Positions 45,481 through 53,082 of a DNA stretch of 64,000 nt are shown here, one piece after another; within the stretch, counting starts at the first letter, position 1, and the number at the start of each line of letters is the position of its first letter. This stretch comes from Brevibacterium aurantiacum. Lineage in GTDB: Bacteria; Actinomycetota; Actinomycetes; Actinomycetales; Brevibacteriaceae. The notes beneath the pieces are model-generated. The model saw only the letters and a list, made by a program, of their open reading frames with translations. It was not told the origin of the DNA and did not search any database. The stretch is from the NCBI RefSeq assembly GCF_007558825.1, contig NZ_VLTK01000007.1, forward strand, positions 230,223-294,222, given 5' to 3'. Both the position numbers and the translations under genes were made by a program.

Positions 45481-46371
45481 ATGTCTGAAAACCGTCCACC
45501 ACAGTTCGACCTGACCGGGCTAAGTGCGCAAGAGAAGCGAGTAGGGCAGTTCGCCACTCGCGAGCCCCTCAAGTTCGCGACGAGCTCGGTGTCCGCGATC
45601 GCACATTGGGCTGGCACTAGTGAAGCAACGGTCATTCGTGCCGCACGTAGCCTCGGGTTCACCGGTATCAAAGAAATGAAGGTGGCCTATGCCCATTCCA
45701 TCGATGGGGAACTGAGTCTCACCGCGACCATTAGGGCCCAGCTAGACGAGCTCGCCAGCGCCGGAGCAGGCGCAACTCCGGCTCAGGTGGCGACAAAGGT
45801 CGCCTCGGATATCTCTGATCTGCTCCTGCGTACCGCGTCCAGCCTTGAATCGGACGAACTCTCCCGCACGTGTGCGGCTATTGAGCAGTGCACTCAAACT
45901 TTCCTATTCGGACTGGGTTCTGCCCGCTACATCGCGGACTACCTATCGCTGTCGTTGGATAGGCTCGGCTTCGCAACTTCACTAATCAGTGATGCCGGAC
46001 ACGCAAGTGCGGATGCCTTGGCGAAACTCTCAGAGTCGACACCGTTGATCGTCTTTGCGCCACATGCAATATTTCCAGAAATCGAAGTCGTCATGAGATT
46101 GGCCTTGGAGAACGCGACCACCATGGTCCTTATCTCGCAAGAATTGCCGCCACCGGATCTTGATAGCTCAATTATTCATTTGCCGATTTCAAGTGCCGTC
46201 GGCACCGCTGCGACTGAATCCGCAGGTGCGTGGCTGATCGCTGACGTCATCGTTGCGGAAATCGCACGTAGGAACTCGGACGCCGCTGTCACTCAGCGAC
46301 AGAAGATTCAGAAATATCGGGACCAGCTGACGTTGACCAGATCTGAAGTTCGCCGCCGGCGCCCGAGATGA
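45481..46371 (+). CDS. MurR/RpiR family transcriptional regulator
   Basis: A 296-residue regulator with an N-terminal RpiR helix-turn-helix (VSAIAHWAGTSEATVIRAARSLGF, residues about 37-60) and a C-terminal SIS domain (FLFGLGSARYIADYLSLSLDRLG and IVFAPH). SIS domains normally bind phosphosugars. Here the divergent genes are an amino acid oxidase and a carrier, so the ligand is probably something else, or the neighbours handle an amino sugar-derived acid. The start at ATG 45481 lacks a strong ribosome site. Confidence 0.88.
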   Translation: MSENRPPQFDLTGLSAQEKRVGQFATREPLKFATSSVSAIAHWAGTSEATVIRAARSLGFTGIKEMKVAYAHSIDGELSLTATIRAQLDELASAGAGATPAQVATKVASDISDLLLRTASSLESDELSRTCAAIEQCTQTFLFGLGSARYIADYLSLSLDRLGFATSLISDAGHASADALAKLSESTPLIVFAPHAIFPEIEVVMRLALENATTMVLISQELPPPDLDSSIIHLPISSAVGTAATESAGAWLIADVIVAEIARRNSDAAVTQRQKIQKYRDQLTLTRSEVRRRRPR

Positions 46372-46587
46372 CTGCCTGTGATTCTTCTTCCTTCGGCCGG
46401 GCCGCCCGCGACACCATTCCAGCGTTGGAACGAGCTGATCACCATTGTGCGGCATGAGGTCAGCGACGTGTTCTCAGAGTGTCACCACGCAATAACCAAG
46501 GTGTGACGAGCCGATCGGCGTGAGGTGAGCGTCCGTTGCCGGTCGTCGCAATCGCTGATGTCCACAGTCTCAAGTATCGCTGACTAG

Positions 46588-46646
46588 TTACCCCGCTAGC
46601 CGCACATACGCCGCCAGTCCGGTGTCCTCCTCGGTCAGCGCCCTCG
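46588..46646 (-). pseudogene. Displaced 3' end of a lysR gene
   Basis: Read on the minus strand this encodes RALTEEDTGLAAYVRLAG and a stop. The first 15 residues and the underlying 47 bases are identical to the end of the intact lysR gene at 52019-53005 (which ends RLVE). No other lysR sequence precedes it. The break is sharp at 46646/46647. It is the remnant side of a direct duplication that flanks the 5.4-kb segment to its right. Confidence 0.8.
46600..46646. repeat. 47-bp direct repeat, left copy (candidate attL-like end)
   Basis: Identical to 52031-52077. It begins CCGCACATACGCCGCC and ends CAGCGCCCTCG. The sequence on both outer sides differs between the copies. The copies are 5,431 bases apart and in the same orientation. 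Confidence 0.85.
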
Positions 46647-46692
46647 ACTCGGAATATCCGATCAGGGCCGATCCCGGGTACCTCTCGTGTTT

Positions 46693-47619
46693 TCAGGCTT
46701 GAGCGGTACCAATGCTCAGTGGCGAGCGAGACAGAATCTCGCGCGCGAGCCGGGCGAGTTCAGCAGTTGCCGGTGATAAGTTTCCGTCTTGACGCTTCAC
46801 AATTGCAAGAGTGTCATAGAGCGGTTGTTCGAACGCGACTGAGTGGAGATGCGATGGGAACGCTTCACTTTCGACAATTGACCGGGAGACGAAGGTATCG
46901 CCAGCACCGCTGACGACCAACTCCAATGCAGAATCGACCTGCTCTACTTCGATGAGCGGCTGAACGCTGGTACCTGCAAGCAACGCACGCTCTGCAATCT
47001 GTCGACGAGTTGGATCTCGCCATCCAGCGTTCGCGTCGTACAGAATCAGTGAACGCTCACTGAGAGTCTCGATACTGATCGGTGCGAGTGCGTGTTCGGG
47101 GTCCGAGCTGACATACAACACTTCGTCTCTCAACATTGGGGTCAGCTCAAGCTCATCGCTTTCGATTGGCAGGACGACAACCCCTGCTTCGAGCTTGCCC
47201 TCACTCACCATGTCGGCGACATCGGCCGAATTGATCCCGAAGACGCGGAGCCGCACTTTCGGATAGGAGCGGTTGAATGAACTCAACAGATTTGCCATTG
47301 AATAGTATTTTGCGTTTCTCGGTAGACCAAATGAGGCGACGCCGCCTTCCAGGCCTCGAATTGATTTCAATACTTGGTCTGCAGCCAGGGCGCTGCTCAG
47401 AGCTCCGTCAGCGAGAGGGAGCAGTTCCTCGCCAGTCGGCGTCAGAACCAGCCGGCGGCTTCCCCGAATAAACAGGCGAGACCCGTATGAGTTCTCGATT
47501 CGCCGAACTGCTTCAGACACCGTCGGCTGTGACATGTGCAGGGACTTGGCCGCAGCCGTAAATGACCCAAGGTTCGCGGCGGCCAGAAAGATTTGAAGCT
47601 GTATAAGAGTCAGAGCCAT
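46693..47619 (-). CDS. LysR family transcriptional regulator
   Basis: A 308-residue LysR protein. The helix-turn-helix is in the first 60 residues (TAAAKSLHMSQPTVSEAVRRIE) and the effector-binding domain follows. It is divergent from the APC permease-dehydrogenase unit at 47728-51783, its probable target. An ATAG-N7-CTAT box (47618-47632) overlaps its own start codon, pointing to autoregulation. Codon use is AT-richer than for the other LysR genes here, in line with an acquired segment. Confidence 0.9.
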   Translation of the reverse strand: MALTLIQLQIFLAAANLGSFTAAAKSLHMSQPTVSEAVRRIENSYGSRLFIRGSRRLVLTPTGEELLPLADGALSSALAADQVLKSIRGLEGGVASFGLPRNAKYYSMANLLSSFNRSYPKVRLRVFGINSADVADMVSEGKLEAGVVVLPIESDELELTPMLRDEVLYVSSDPEHALAPISIETLSERSLILYDANAGWRDPTRRQIAERALLAGTSVQPLIEVEQVDSALELVVSGAGDTFVSRSIVESEAFPSHLHSVAFEQPLYDTLAIVKRQDGNLSPATAELARLAREILSRSPLSIGTAQA

Positions 47620-47632
47620 AGCGTTACCCTAT
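47618..47632. promoter_or_regulatory. LysR box ATAG-N7-CTAT overlapping the lysR start
   Basis: ATAG (47618-47621) and CTAT (47629-47632) enclose seven bases and overlap the start codon of the minus-strand lysR gene. The same ATAG-N7-CTAT form occurs just before the other lysR gene at 53010-53024. This matches the LysR T-N11-A consensus and suggests autorepression. Confidence 0.55.
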
Positions 47633-47727
47633 GGTATCTGACAGAAATAGCATAGTTGTCCATTGGTTCGTGCGTTCATAGACTCATTGACAAGGTCAAG
47701 GTTGACCTCAGATCGAGAGGATGAATC

Positions 47728-49263
47728 ATGGGCACTACCGACGAGGACGAGCACCTCAGTCAGTTTGGATACACGCAGAAACTCAACAGATCTGTGGGCA
47801 AGCTATCCTCATTCTTGCTGGGTTTCGCTGTCATCAGCGCCACCACCGCAGTGTTTTCGGGATTTGGCTACGGTATCGCTACAGCAGGCCCGGCATTTGT
47901 ATGGACGTTCCCACTCGCGGTTGCAATCTTCTTTGTCTGGGCTTTGATCGCCGGCGACCTCGTAGCGAAATTGCCGCTATCGGGGTATGCATACCAATGG
48001 ACGACTCGTCTTGTCAGTCCTCATATGGGCTGGTTTACGGGATTCGCCGGAGCCGTCGGTTTCATCAGTGGTTTTACGGGCGTGGCCTATGTGATGGCGG
48101 GTTACCTGGGCAATCTCTTCGGGCTGCAAGTCACGGCCAGTATGCAGATCTGGTTATCGATCGCCATCGTGCTTGTCTGTGTTGTCATCAACGTCTATGG
48201 GGTGCGGCTGGCAACGGTTCTCAACAACATCGGAGTAGCGCTTGAGTTTGTCGTCACTATCGGATCGACTGCAGTCATCGCGATTGTCGCGTTCAGCTCG
48301 GGCACTGCCCAAAGTATCGATTTCTTGTTTCAGGCCAGCCCGGTTGCTGGTGCCCCGTACATCCTGATCTGGCTCACATCGAGCCTCGCCTGCATATTCG
48401 GACTTCTTGGAGTGGAAGCCGCGGCTGACATTGCCGAAGAGACGAAAGACGCGCGGCGGGTAATCCCACGAACGATGTTCTACGCCTTGGGCACAGCAGC
48501 AGTAATCGAGTTCGCGATGTACATCATCTATCTGCTCGCGGTGAATGACTCTGAGACATTGGCTGAGAGTGCCTCGCCAGTCGCTGACATCTTCTCTCAG
48601 CAGGTGTCTCCATTGTTCGCGAAGCTGGTCGTCCTCTTCGCGCTGACCAATATTTTGGTTTGCGTCTTGGCGAACATGCTAGTTGCAACCCGAGTGGTGT
48701 ACTCGATGGCTCGGGACAACATGCTCCCGGGCTCCACCTATCTGCGACGAGTCTCGGCCAAATATAGGGTGCCGACGAACGCAGTCTGGGCGACCGGACT
48801 GATTTCAACCCTTCTGCTCTTGTCTGCATTTGCCAATGAGGTTGCTTTTGCTTACATCACAGGAATGTCTGCACTCGGATATTTCACCGTGTACATACTC
48901 ACCACGAGCGGTCTGCTCAATGCTCATATGAAAGGTCGAATCCCCAAATCTGAGCCTGGCTATTTCGATCTTGGCCGTGCCCGTGTGCCCCTATATCTAT
49001 TTGGAATCGCAGTGTTCGGAATTGTTCTGGCTGCACTCATGTTGCTCCCGGACTTCCGCGCGAACGGAGTCGTCTTCCTCATCACTATGGCGAGCGCTTC
49101 CTTGTATTGGCTGCTGATCCTTCGCAAGAGGATCGCGAAGGGCGCGGCGGGTCCTGAATTTGCTTTTGCACTGCGGGACTCCGAGTCAACGGCACCGACT
49201 CATCAAAGCCACGATCAGCTTGCAGCGATCGTGGTGCAGGATCAAAAGGAGGAATCAGAATGA
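47728..49263 (+). CDS. APC family amino acid/amine permease
   Basis: A 511-residue inner-membrane carrier with about 12 helices, belonging to the amino acid-choline (ACT/GABA-permease-like) branch of the APC superfamily. Segments include SAVxSGFGYGI-like SATTAVFSGFGYGIATAGPA in helix 1 and FGLLGVEAAADIAEETKDARRVIPR, the conserved loop after helix 6. It starts at ATG 47728 after GAGAGG. Its stop overlaps the dehydrogenase ATG (ATGA), so transport and oxidation are coupled. The substrate is likely an amino alcohol, amine or amino acid. Confidence 0.88.
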   Translation: MGTTDEDEHLSQFGYTQKLNRSVGKLSSFLLGFAVISATTAVFSGFGYGIATAGPAFVWTFPLAVAIFFVWALIAGDLVAKLPLSGYAYQWTTRLVSPHMGWFTGFAGAVGFISGFTGVAYVMAGYLGNLFGLQVTASMQIWLSIAIVLVCVVINVYGVRLATVLNNIGVALEFVVTIGSTAVIAIVAFSSGTAQSIDFLFQASPVAGAPYILIWLTSSLACIFGLLGVEAAADIAEETKDARRVIPRTMFYALGTAAVIEFAMYIIYLLAVNDSETLAESASPVADIFSQQVSPLFAKLVVLFALTNILVCVLANMLVATRVVYSMARDNMLPGSTYLRRVSAKYRVPTNAVWATGLISTLLLLSAFANEVAFAYITGMSALGYFTVYILTTSGLLNAHMKGRIPKSEPGYFDLGRARVPLYLFGIAVFGIVLAALMLLPDFRANGVVFLITMASASLYWLLILRKRIAKGAAGPEFAFALRDSESTAPTHQSHDQLAAIVVQDQKEESE

Positions 49264-50366
49264 GAGCGGTTGTCTTTCGGAGCAGCGACAAGCCCGTCGA
49301 AGTGGAGCAGGTGACGCTCCAGGGGCCGGGTCCTCACGAGGTTGAGGTCAAGATCGCTGCGGCTGGAGTGTGCCACTCGGACCTACACGTGCGTAGAGGA
49401 GACTGGGACCTCCCGTTGCCGCTCGTCATGGGACACGAGGGAAGCGGGATAGTCACAGCCGTGGGGAAGGGAGTATCGCACCTGCGCGAGGGAGATCACG
49501 TGGTGCTCTCATGGGTCGCACCGTGTGGCAATTGCCGTAATTGTCTTTTGGGGCGCGAGATTCGCTGCGAAGTCGCGGCGACCACTGTTGCACTTGGCGG
49601 GACACTCAACGACGGCACGAGTCGCTTGAGCCAGGGGCAAGACCCGGTGCACCACTATCTCGGCACCTCGGCATTCGCTGAACGCGCAGTAGTGCCTGCA
49701 TCGGGGGCCCTGAAGATTCGAAAAGATGCCCCTTTGGAGCAGATGTCACTCGTCGGCTGCGCGGTTGCTACCGGTGTTGGCGCGGTGAGGAATTCCGCAC
49801 AGGTTCCCCCTGGGGCCACGGTTGCAGTCATCGGTTGCGGGGGAGTCGGTTTATCGGTCATCCAAGGAGCGCGAATGGCTCAAGCCGAGCGAATTGTCGC
49901 GGTCGATATCCAAGACGATAAGACTGACTTGGCCACCACCTTCGGAGCGACGGACACCATAACTGCAACACCTGACTTGGATGTTCCTGATGCATTGCGC
50001 AGCATCCTTCCCGACGGGGTCGACTATGCCTTTGACGCCATAGGCCACCAGCGAACAAGCGAGCAGGCTATTGCGATGCTGGCTATCGGCGGATGCGCCG
50101 TGATTGTCGGCATTCCTCCTGCCGGCACTCGGATAAGCATCGAGCCGCAACATTTGGTCGACCTGGATCAGAGAGTCATCGGTTCGAATTATGGTGGGAT
50201 TCGTCCTTCCCGCGATATCCCGTGGCTTGTCAAGGAGTACATGGAAGAACGCCTGCTCGTTGACCAGCTGGTGAGTGCCAGACGCCCGCTTGAAGAGGCA
50301 GAGCAAAGTCTGCATGACCTCAGTAACGGCAGCGCTCTCAGGCAACTGCTCGTTCCACAGATGTAG
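49260..50366 (+). CDS. Zinc-dependent alcohol dehydrogenase
   Basis: A 368-residue medium-chain dehydrogenase. Catalytic zinc ligands lie in GVCHSDLH (Cys, about 37) and VMGHEGSG (His-Glu, about 60). The structural zinc loop is CGNCRNCLLGREIRC (about 91-105). The NAD Rossmann fold is VAVIGCGGVGLSVIQGA (about 186-202). It resembles class III/mycothiol-type or aryl-alcohol dehydrogenases. AAGGAGG precedes ATG 49260. Sandwiched between a permease and a HisD-like dehydrogenase, it probably makes or uses an aldehyde in the same pathway. Confidence 0.92.
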   Translation: MRAVVFRSSDKPVEVEQVTLQGPGPHEVEVKIAAAGVCHSDLHVRRGDWDLPLPLVMGHEGSGIVTAVGKGVSHLREGDHVVLSWVAPCGNCRNCLLGREIRCEVAATTVALGGTLNDGTSRLSQGQDPVHHYLGTSAFAERAVVPASGALKIRKDAPLEQMSLVGCAVATGVGAVRNSAQVPPGATVAVIGCGGVGLSVIQGARMAQAERIVAVDIQDDKTDLATTFGATDTITATPDLDVPDALRSILPDGVDYAFDAIGHQRTSEQAIAMLAIGGCAVIVGIPPAGTRISIEPQHLVDLDQRVIGSNYGGIRPSRDIPWLVKEYMEERLLVDQLVSARRPLEEAEQSLHDLSNGSALRQLLVPQM

Positions 50367-50466
50367 ACAGTCGTGGCTTCGTCACAATGTCACCACACGC
50401 GATGGCTACATAGCGCCCCGCCTCATACTCACTTTGCTTCGTCGACGAAAGAGTAGGAAATACACC

Positions 50467-51783
50467 ATGCAATTCACAACGCCAGTTCTTGAGGCAAATG
50501 CAGGTCACTTCACACGATTGAAGTCTCCAATCGATGTGCCTGCCGCGCAACGCGACCCCCAAGTGGTGAAAACCGTTTCAACGATGCTGCTCGATATCGA
50601 GAATCGTGGAATTGACGCCATTCGCGGCTATGCGCGGGACCTCGACGGGTGGGAAGGAGATGACTTCGAGATCGCGTCCAGCACACTGGCCTCGAGTGGG
50701 AAACGGCTCGACCCCGCGCTGCGTGAAGCCATTGACCTGGGGGCGCGACAGACACAGGCTTTCGCCCACAGGCAGCGAGAAGGCCACAGCGATTTCGAGG
50801 TGGAACTCGCACCGGGTGTTCACACAGGTGTTCACTACGTGCCGGTGGGCCGAGTCGGAGCCTACATGCCAGCGGGGCGCTTCCCTCTGACCGCCAGCGC
50901 TTTCATGACCGTCGGTGTCGCCAAAGCTGCCGGCGTGCCTCACGTCGTCGCTTGCACTCCGCCGCAGCCCTCCGGAGGAGCAAACGATGCGGTGCTCTAT
51001 ACGGCATATGTTTCGGGAGTTGACCGAGTATTTCTCCTCGGTGGGGTCCAAGCCCTCGCCTCTATGGCGTTTGGTCTGCTCGAGGATCTCCCTGTCGACA
51101 TGGTTGTCGGTGCGGGCAATGCCTTCGTCGCGGAAGCGAAGCGCCAGCTCTTTGGTCGCGCGGCCATCGACCTGCTCGCCGGTCCGTCCGAAGTTGCAGT
51201 CCTTTCCGACGAGACAGCTGATCCGGAACTTGTTGCTGCAGATCTTCTTGGCCAGGCCGAGCATGGTCCGAATTCGCCGGCGGCACTCGTCACCACGAGT
51301 GGCACCCACGGCAACGCGGTCATGGCTGCTGTAGACCGTCAGCTGAAGACGCTGTCGACAGCTGACATCTGTGGGCCTGCGTGGCGTGATTTTGGCTCGG
51401 TGACCGTGGCGGAGAATCGGGAAGTTGCCGCCTCGCTGATGGACGATCTTGCTCCGGAGCACCTCGAGGTCATAACAGCCGACGACGGCTGGTACCACAA
51501 GCGCCTGCGGAACTACGGTTCGATCTTTCTCGGTGAGTGGAGCACTGTAGCGTATTCGGATAAGGGCATGGCAGGAACCAATCACACGCTTCCGACCGCG
51601 GGCGGAGCAAAGCACAGTGCAGGACTATCGGTCTCCCGCTTCCTCAAACCACTGACGTATCAGCGGGTTGATAAGGAGGCAACTGACACTGTCGCGCCGG
51701 CGACCATCGTGATCTCTGAGTCAGAGGGTATGTCGGCGCACGCGGCTACTGCGCAAATGCGGCTCGATCGTATTCGTCAATGA
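50467..51783 (+). CDS. HisD-like NAD-dependent dehydrogenase (catabolic paralogue)
   Basis: A 438-residue histidinol-dehydrogenase-fold protein. HisD zinc and catalytic residues are conserved: QAEH (Gln and His ligands, about 263-266), APEHLEV (catalytic Glu-His), SDKGMAGTNHTLPT (Asp ligand in a DK context, not the GDY of true HisD) and EGMSAHAA (last His). No his genes are near. The neighbours are a permease, a Zn-dehydrogenase and LysR, so this is probably a catabolic alcohol-to-acid dehydrogenase, comparable to HpsN, the sulfopropanediol dehydrogenase. A 100-base gap separates it from the preceding gene. ATG 50467 follows TAGGAA. Confidence 0.85.
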   Translation: MQFTTPVLEANAGHFTRLKSPIDVPAAQRDPQVVKTVSTMLLDIENRGIDAIRGYARDLDGWEGDDFEIASSTLASSGKRLDPALREAIDLGARQTQAFAHRQREGHSDFEVELAPGVHTGVHYVPVGRVGAYMPAGRFPLTASAFMTVGVAKAAGVPHVVACTPPQPSGGANDAVLYTAYVSGVDRVFLLGGVQALASMAFGLLEDLPVDMVVGAGNAFVAEAKRQLFGRAAIDLLAGPSEVAVLSDETADPELVAADLLGQAEHGPNSPAALVTTSGTHGNAVMAAVDRQLKTLSTADICGPAWRDFGSVTVAENREVAASLMDDLAPEHLEVITADDGWYHKRLRNYGSIFLGEWSTVAYSDKGMAGTNHTLPTAGGAKHSAGLSVSRFLKPLTYQRVDKEATDTVAPATIVISESEGMSAHAATAQMRLDRIRQ

Positions 51784-52018
51784 AATCAAGAAACAGATTC
51801 TGAGTAGCGACCGAGGAGCGAGCTGTCTGGACTCATGGGCGGGCAGCTCGCACGCTTGGCTGTCAGTGAGGCGATCACGTCTTCGGTCGAAAAGCGCTGG
51901 CCGGACCCGCCAAAGGATGGCGAACGACTCACTGATCAATGCATTCTGGGCCTCGGTGAGCTCAGAATCGGCCAAGGTCTGCGAGGCCGCCCCCGCGCCC
52001 TACTCTGCCAACCGGGCC
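51784..52018. other. Junction region between the catabolic unit and the intact lysR
   Basis: About 235 bases with no secure gene. On the minus strand, a frame starting at TTG 51975 begins with a plausible ADSELTEAQNALISESFAI but soon looks artificial. It may be the trimmed start of a gene that once followed lysR. The right end of the presumed integrated segment lies at 52030. Confidence 0.4.
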
Positions 52019-53005
52019 CTACTCCACCAACCGCACATACGCCGCCAGTCCGGTGTCCTCCTCGGTCAGCGCCCTCGCAGTCGAGAGGATCGTCTTCTCC
52101 ATCGCCGAGGCGGCCCTGGTCGCCCGTACGTCCGCGCGGGTGGCGAGGCTGACCGTTCGCGACAGGCTCGGCTTCAGCAGCTGTGCCGAGGTCAGGCGTG
52201 GCCGATCGACGAGGACCATGGCCGGGACGATTGCGACTCCCAGTCCGCGTTCGATGAAGCGCAGCACTGCGTCCATCTCGGCTCCCTCGACGACGGTGTT
52301 CGGTGCCAACCCGGCCGCATCGAAGGCCGCCGAGGTGGCTTCGCGCAGATCGTATCCGTGATGGAACAGCACCTGGGGGAGTGCCGCGACTTCCGCCAAC
52401 GTGACCGTGTCACCGGGCAGCAGCGGAGCATCGCTGCGGCTGCCGCCCGCCCATGACGTGTTCTCGCCCGAACGGCGGTCAGTCCCAGCAATCACCACGA
52501 GGTCCTCGCTGAGCACCTCGCGCATCCGCAACCTCGGCATCTGCGCGCTCGGACTCAACGTCCGCGTGATGAGTGCAAGATCCAGCTCGCCGGCGCCCAG
52601 TGCCTCAATGAGCTCCCGCGAACCCTTCTCGACGAGTTCGAGCTCGACCCCGGGATGCTCTTGATGGAAGCTGCTGATCGCCTCGGCGACGAGGCTGACA
52701 CACAGCGTCGGCGTCGCGCCCAGGCGAATGCGACCCTTGCGCAGCCCGGCGAGCTCATCCATATCCCGGCGGACCGCCTCGGCGTCGGCGAGCATTCGTC
52801 GGGCAGTCGGCAGCAGAGTATCGCCTGCGGCGGTGAGACTGATGTGTCCATGGGCGCGATGGAAGAGTTCGGAGCCGAGCTCCTTCTCCAGCGTCGAAAT
52901 CTGCCGACTCAGCGACGGCTGGGCCAGGTGAAGAGTGGCAGCGGCCTTCGTGAAATGACCGGTGTTGGCGACCTCGACGAAGCTCGCGAGCTGTTCCAGA
53001 TTCAT
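52019..53005 (-). CDS. LysR family transcriptional regulator
   Basis: A 328-residue LysR protein. The N-terminal helix-turn-helix is FTKAAATLHLAQPSLSRQIST (residues about 18-38) and the effector domain follows. A slightly longer loop near 178-195 (GTDRRSGENTSWAGGSRSD) is unusual. It is divergent from the orphan flavoprotein gene at 53083, which it probably controls. Its own start is preceded by an ATAG-N7-CTAT box. The 3' end carries one copy of the 47-bp repeat, so the last few residues may come from a recombination event. Confidence 0.92.
   Translation of the reverse strand: MNLEQLASFVEVANTGHFTKAAATLHLAQPSLSRQISTLEKELGSELFHRAHGHISLTAAGDTLLPTARRMLADAEAVRRDMDELAGLRKGRIRLGATPTLCVSLVAEAISSFHQEHPGVELELVEKGSRELIEALGAGELDLALITRTLSPSAQMPRLRMREVLSEDLVVIAGTDRRSGENTSWAGGSRSDAPLLPGDTVTLAEVAALPQVLFHHGYDLREATSAAFDAAGLAPNTVVEGAEMDAVLRFIERGLGVAIVPAMVLVDRPRLTSAQLLKPSLSRTVSLATRADVRATRAASAMEKTILSTARALTEEDTGLAAYVRLVE
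52031..52077. repeat. 47-bp direct repeat, right copy (inside the lysR 3' end)
   Basis: Exact copy of 46600-46646, placed within the last 60 bases of the intact lysR gene. Beyond the repeat the two copies encode different last residues (LVE here, LAG there). This suggests that the end of the gene was replaced by a related sequence carried on incoming DNA. Confidence 0.85.
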
Positions 53006-53009
53006 CTCT

Positions 53010-53024
53010 ATAGCGTATCGCTAT
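53010..53024. promoter_or_regulatory. LysR box before the lysR/flavoprotein gene pair
   Basis: ATAGCG-TAT-CGCTAT is a near-perfect inverted repeat (6-bp arms, 3-base spacer) five bases from the lysR start. It contains ATAG-N7-CTAT, the same form as at 47618-47632. It is placed to control both divergent genes. Confidence 0.6.
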
Positions 53025-53082
53025 CAAGTCAAGCGAAACAATACATTGGACGCATGAGGTGGCCGAACCTAGTGTGGAATAC

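Noticed and set aside
50467..51783. Histidine biosynthesis gene hisD
   Set aside because: No other his genes are near, the metal-site context differs (DKG, not GDY) and the operon is catabolic.
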